From positions 1 through 7,185 of the forward strand of contig CAJURY010000031.1 in assembly GCA_910589155.1 (NCBI GenBank): a stretch of 7,185 nt of DNA, given 5' to 3'. The translations under genes were made by a program, and so were the position numbers. Origin of the DNA: an uncultured Oscillospiraceae bacterium (lineage in GTDB: Bacteria; Bacillota; Clostridia; Oscillospirales; Oscillospiraceae). The notes beneath the pieces were generated by a model. It was not told the DNA's origin. It did no database searches and saw only the letters and a list, made by a program, of their open reading frames with translations. This document shows, in pieces, positions 4,258 through 7,185 of the stretch (its first letter is position 1; every line of letters starts with the position of its first letter).

Positions 4258-6993
4258 TTATTTTTTGGTAGTCTGCTCCGGCCTGAGGAAGCGGCCTTTT
4301 CGTTTGCGGGGCAAATATACTGCTGCGCAAATGCCAAGAAACAAGGCAAGGCAAAGCAAGGATACTTTCCAACCAATGGAAAATGCTGAATTGCGGTAAG
4401 TTAGTTCCACGGAATGGGTGCCTGCGGACAGATGCAGTCCAACCATCGCGCCGCCGACGGTTACAATTTCAGCGGGCTGCCCATCTACAAGGGCAGTCCA
4501 ATTGCCGCCGTAGGGGATGGAAGTGTACAGCAGGCCGTCTTTTGAGGCGCGAACGGTGCCGGTGACCAAGGTATCCGTAAACCGGGTAAGCTCCAGAGGC
4601 GCCGCGCGCAAAATGGCAAGTCCCTGCTGGAATACGGTATCGTCCAAAACCGCAGATTCCAGATCCAAGGTACCCTTTTCGCCGTCCTTGCAGGTAAACT
4701 CCACGGAAATGACGTCTCCAATCTGGCAATCGCCTACCGCCGCCATTTGCGCTAAGCTGATGGAATCCCCGGAAACGCGCTGGCCGTTCTTCCAGATGGT
4801 GTAGGAGTTGCGTTTGGGCGCGTTGATTTTTAGACAGACAAAACCGGCCTGTTTTACCTCAAAGCCAATGGTAACGTCCGCGCCGGATTCTGTGGCGGTG
4901 TAGCTGATGTGCCCAGAGCGTCCTTGTTGGGTGACAGTCGCGCCTTCACCTTCCGCCGTGTATTCCAAAATTACAGAATAAACAGCCTGCTTCAGGCCGG
5001 TAGCGGCGGCAAAAAGCTGATTCTGGAAGGTGAAGCCACCGGTGGACGCTTCGAAATCCAGTTCAGCCAGGGCGGGATCCGCGACAAAGCCCAGCGGGAG
5101 CCACGCTTTATTTTCCAATAGGGCAATATTGCCAATGGCGCAGCTTGTCTGATTGTAGCGGCTTTGAACCAAGTCCTCGCTTCTGTTTATCTGATACTTC
5201 AAATTCAAAAATAGACTGGAAACCGGGGAAGCTTCCTCGTAACAGTAACGATTATAGGAGGGCTTGGCCGCAAAACCTAAAGCAGCCATAAATTTGGTTA
5301 CGCTTTCGTTGGCGGAGGAGGAGAAGGTGGTCACGCCGTTTAATCCATTCAGCGCGCCGTCGTTGAGGCTTTGCGTGTGGGTAAAGTCTGCCCGGTAAAA
5401 CAGTTCAGTCTCGTGGGTCTTCATATAATCAATGACTTCCGCGGTGGCCTCTCCGCCGCTGGGATAGTTTTTTACATTGGTGCCGTTGAAGGTTAGACCG
5501 AATTGCAGCAAATTGCAGACAAGTTCCACTGCCATCAGAATGCTGAACGCAAAGGCAATCCGGCGTTTGCGGTTTTCCTTTTTCTCTTCCAAGTCAGGTT
5601 CCTCTGGAACAAGAGGCTCTGTAAGCAGCGGCATGGCGTCAGGGGCTTCTTCTGCTTCAGGCAGAGGCTTAGGACGCTTTTTCTCCCGCGCGGCGAAAAG
5701 CAGCGCCAGATAACCCAGGAAAAATACGCCGTTGTAGGCCAGGAAAATCCATTGGCTGCGGTTCTTGGAGCAATAGCACAGCCCTGCAAATACAACGCTG
5801 GCAAAAAGAAGCTGCCAGATTTTCAGTTCATTTCGGTATTGGATGACGCGGTAGGCCATGACCAGCAGCACAAAGGAAAATAAGAAGCTAAAGCGATAGG
5901 GAATCATATTGGTAAAATGGAAGCCGTGCCAAATGTAGTCCAATTGCCGGATAATGAAGCTGAGTGCGAAAAACACCAGCAAAAACAGGCTGCACAGCTT
6001 TTCCCGCACTTTAAATTCCTTGCGAGTGAGAAATACAATTGCCAAAAGCAAAGTAAAAACGCCGCAGTACAAATTGGGAAGCCCTTCTTTATAGGTAGGC
6101 GTATTGCCCCCGGCGGCATTCCCTGCCACCTGCGCCATGGCGGTGAACAGCCCCTTCCAGTCGTTGGAGCTGGCAATGTTCAAGCGGAAGCCGGTGGGGA
6201 ACTGGTTGACGCTGGAGTACGTGTTTTGCAGTCCGGCAAGGGCGGGCAGCTCCAAAACAGCGGTCATGCCAATGGCAAGAGCGGAAAACAGCGCAATACG
6301 CATAAGGTCGGAAAAGAATCTGCCAAAGCCCCTCCAACAACAGATTTCATAGCAAAAAAATATAAGAGCTACAAAGATGCAGATAAAAAATCCAATGTAA
6401 TAGTTGCAGAAAATGGATAGAAACAGCGATATGGTATACAAAACAAATCGCTTTTCCCGAAGTAACTGGATCGCGCCAAGGCATACCAGCGGCAGCAAGG
6501 CAAAAGTATCCAACCACATAATATTCCACAGATAACCCAGCGCCCAAGCGCACAGAGCGTAAAAACTGGCGAAAAGAACCAGGAACCAGTCCTCACGACC
6601 AAAAAGTTTTTTTAGAAAAATTGCAAAAAACAACCCCGCAAGCCCCAGCTTAATGGGTAGGAGCATGGAGAAAAAGCTCATAAGCCAGCTTTCCGGCACC
6701 AATACCGACAATAGGTATAGAGGAGAAGCCAGATAATAGGAAATCATGGCGAGATAGTCCATGCCCATACCGACGCTCCAATTGTGCAAAAGGGAGCCGC
6801 CGGAGCGCAACGTATTGCGAAATTCAACAAAAAAGGGATAATACTGATGATACATATCCGAATACAAAATCGCATAGCTGCCGAAGGGCTTATACTGGCT
6901 GAACAACATCACAAGCAGAACGCCGAAAAACGGAAGCAGAAAGGCCAGTGTGAGATAACTTGGCCGTTTTTTTGTTGTGAGAGCAGAATGCAT
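4258..6993 (-). CDS. YfhO-family multi-membrane protein, probable surface-polymer glycosylation enzyme
   Basis: This is a 911-residue integral membrane protein of the YfhO family (PF09586). The first 435 residues or so hold about a dozen membrane segments, with family-like motifs SDMYHQYYPFF (45-55), GMGMDYL...SYYLASPLYLL (75-95) and YLWNIMWLD (154-162). A charged cytoplasmic-looking linker rich in Lys and Glu (about 436-478) and one membrane segment (about 479-500) lead to a large outside domain (about 505-870). That domain ends with the typical LLYTSIPYGGNWTALVDGQ (821-839) and GLHLSAGTHSVELTYR (852-867), then a last membrane segment (about 873-894) and a basic tail. Bacillus and Listeria YfhO proteins transfer sugars from a lipid carrier to lipoteichoic acid; the same role here is inference. 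The ATG at 6993 was chosen because GGAGG lies 10 bases upstream and a membrane protein start (MHSALTTKKR) follows. The frame is open further upstream, but across the promoter. No partner glycosyltransferase or flippase is adjacent. Confidence 0.88.
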   Translation of the reverse strand: MHSALTTKKRPSYLTLAFLLPFFGVLLVMLFSQYKPFGSYAILYSDMYHQYYPFFVEFRNTLRSGGSLLHNWSVGMGMDYLAMISYYLASPLYLLSVLVPESWLMSFFSMLLPIKLGLAGLFFAIFLKKLFGREDWFLVLFASFYALCAWALGYLWNIMWLDTFALLPLVCLGAIQLLREKRFVLYTISLFLSIFCNYYIGFFICIFVALIFFCYEICCWRGFGRFFSDLMRIALFSALAIGMTAVLELPALAGLQNTYSSVNQFPTGFRLNIASSNDWKGLFTAMAQVAGNAAGGNTPTYKEGLPNLYCGVFTLLLAIVFLTRKEFKVREKLCSLFLLVFFALSFIIRQLDYIWHGFHFTNMIPYRFSFLFSFVLLVMAYRVIQYRNELKIWQLLFASVVFAGLCYCSKNRSQWIFLAYNGVFFLGYLALLFAAREKKRPKPLPEAEEAPDAMPLLTEPLVPEEPDLEEKKENRKRRIAFAFSILMAVELVCNLLQFGLTFNGTNVKNYPSGGEATAEVIDYMKTHETELFYRADFTHTQSLNDGALNGLNGVTTFSSSANESVTKFMAALGFAAKPSYNRYCYEEASPVSSLFLNLKYQINRSEDLVQSRYNQTSCAIGNIALLENKAWLPLGFVADPALAELDFEASTGGFTFQNQLFAAATGLKQAVYSVILEYTAEGEGATVTQQGRSGHISYTATESGADVTIGFEVKQAGFVCLKINAPKRNSYTIWKNGQRVSGDSISLAQMAAVGDCQIGDVISVEFTCKDGEKGTLDLESAVLDDTVFQQGLAILRAAPLELTRFTDTLVTGTVRASKDGLLYTSIPYGGNWTALVDGQPAEIVTVGGAMVGLHLSAGTHSVELTYRNSAFSIGWKVSLLCLALFLGICAAVYLPRKRKGRFLRPEQTTKK

Positions 6994-7003
6994 GGCGCTG
7001 TGA

Positions 7004-7008
7004 CCTCC
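7004..7008 (-). promoter_or_regulatory. Ribosome binding site of the yfhO-like gene
   Basis: GGAGG on the minus strand, 10 bases before the ATG at 6993. The spacing is long for such a site, but no other start codon lies closer, and this is the only start with a good site. Confidence 0.65.
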
Positions 7009-7024
7009 AAAAAGAATTAGACTT

Positions 7025-7053
7025 ATTTTACCACAATTTGTACCGGGGGTAAA
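7025..7053 (-). promoter_or_regulatory. Extended -10 promoter of the yfhO-like gene
   Basis: On the minus strand TTTACC (7053-7048) and TAAAAT (7030-7025) are 17 bases apart, and TGG directly before the -10 gives an extended -10 (TGn). Transcription would start near 7018, about 25 bases before the ATG. An ATAGA/TCTAT inverted repeat (7053-7057 / 7064-7068, six-T loop) abuts the -35 and could be an operator. Confidence 0.7.
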
Positions 7054-7185
7054 TAGATTTTTTTCTATAAACTGTAAACAATGAGTTATCTTGCACTGCA
7101 AACAAACTTACTACTCCGAATATCCTACCTTCTGGTACGCTTTGTCAAGGGTGTTTAAGAAATTTTCTCGCAGTCATTCAAAATA
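7054..7185. other. Intergenic region upstream of yfhO with a second possible promoter
   Basis: I see no gene in this interval. On the minus strand a perfect TTGACA (7148-7143) and GATATT (7124-7119) are 18 bases apart, a plausible second, distal promoter for yfhO. A short TACC/GGTA inverted repeat (TACCAGAAGGTA, about 7125-7136) lies between its two boxes and could bind a repressor. The right edge cuts the interval, so the neighbouring gene is unknown. Confidence 0.5.

Noticed and set aside
5917..6420. Plus-strand open frame of 167 codons
   Set aside because: Antisense shadow of the yfhO-like gene; the low-complexity translation shows no family features.

Overview
The window looks like the chromosome of a low-to-mid-GC Gram-positive anaerobe of the Clostridia, probably a gut Oscillospiraceae/Ruminococcaceae-type organism. 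This is an inference from the sortase/LPXTG pilus genes, strong AGGAGG ribosome binding sites, sigma-A-type promoters, a TTG start and the protein families present. No taxonomic marker is in the window.

Layout. (1) 1-1708: the 3' end of a plus-strand pilus operon. A partial class C (pilin-polymerising) sortase overlaps by ATGA a small LPQTG-anchored pilin-like protein. That gene overlaps by 8 bases a second, shorter sortase, and the operon closes at a textbook terminator (1677-1708). (2) 1768-2790, minus: queA, the tRNA queuosine-synthesis enzyme, starting at TTG behind a near-consensus promoter. (3) 2905-3774, plus: dapA, the committed enzyme of lysine/diaminopimelate synthesis, divergent from queA. 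(4) 3775-4257: a 483-base non-coding interval between convergent genes. It holds a hairpin that works as a terminator only on the minus strand, a REP-like palindrome, and about 360 bases dense in inverted repeats, including a perfect 12-bp stem. This last part is the best candidate for something undescribed. (5) 4258-6993, minus: a 911-residue YfhO-family multi-membrane protein with its own extended -10 promoter. (6) 7054-7185: upstream intergenic DNA with a second possible promoter.

How the genes fit together. The three left-hand genes form one functional unit for assembling a pilus and anchoring it to the wall: a polymerising sortase, a probable basal or minor pilin, and a probable anchoring sortase. 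The major pilin and any tip adhesin would lie upstream, outside the window. queA and dapA are housekeeping genes that share only a divergent intergenic region. YfhO proteins are linked to glycosylation of cell-surface polymers, but no glycosyltransferase or flippase partner is visible here.

I found no CRISPR array, tRNA, rRNA, transposase, phage gene or defence system. The coding part of the window is ordinary; the unexplained signal is the structured interval at about 3880-4250.
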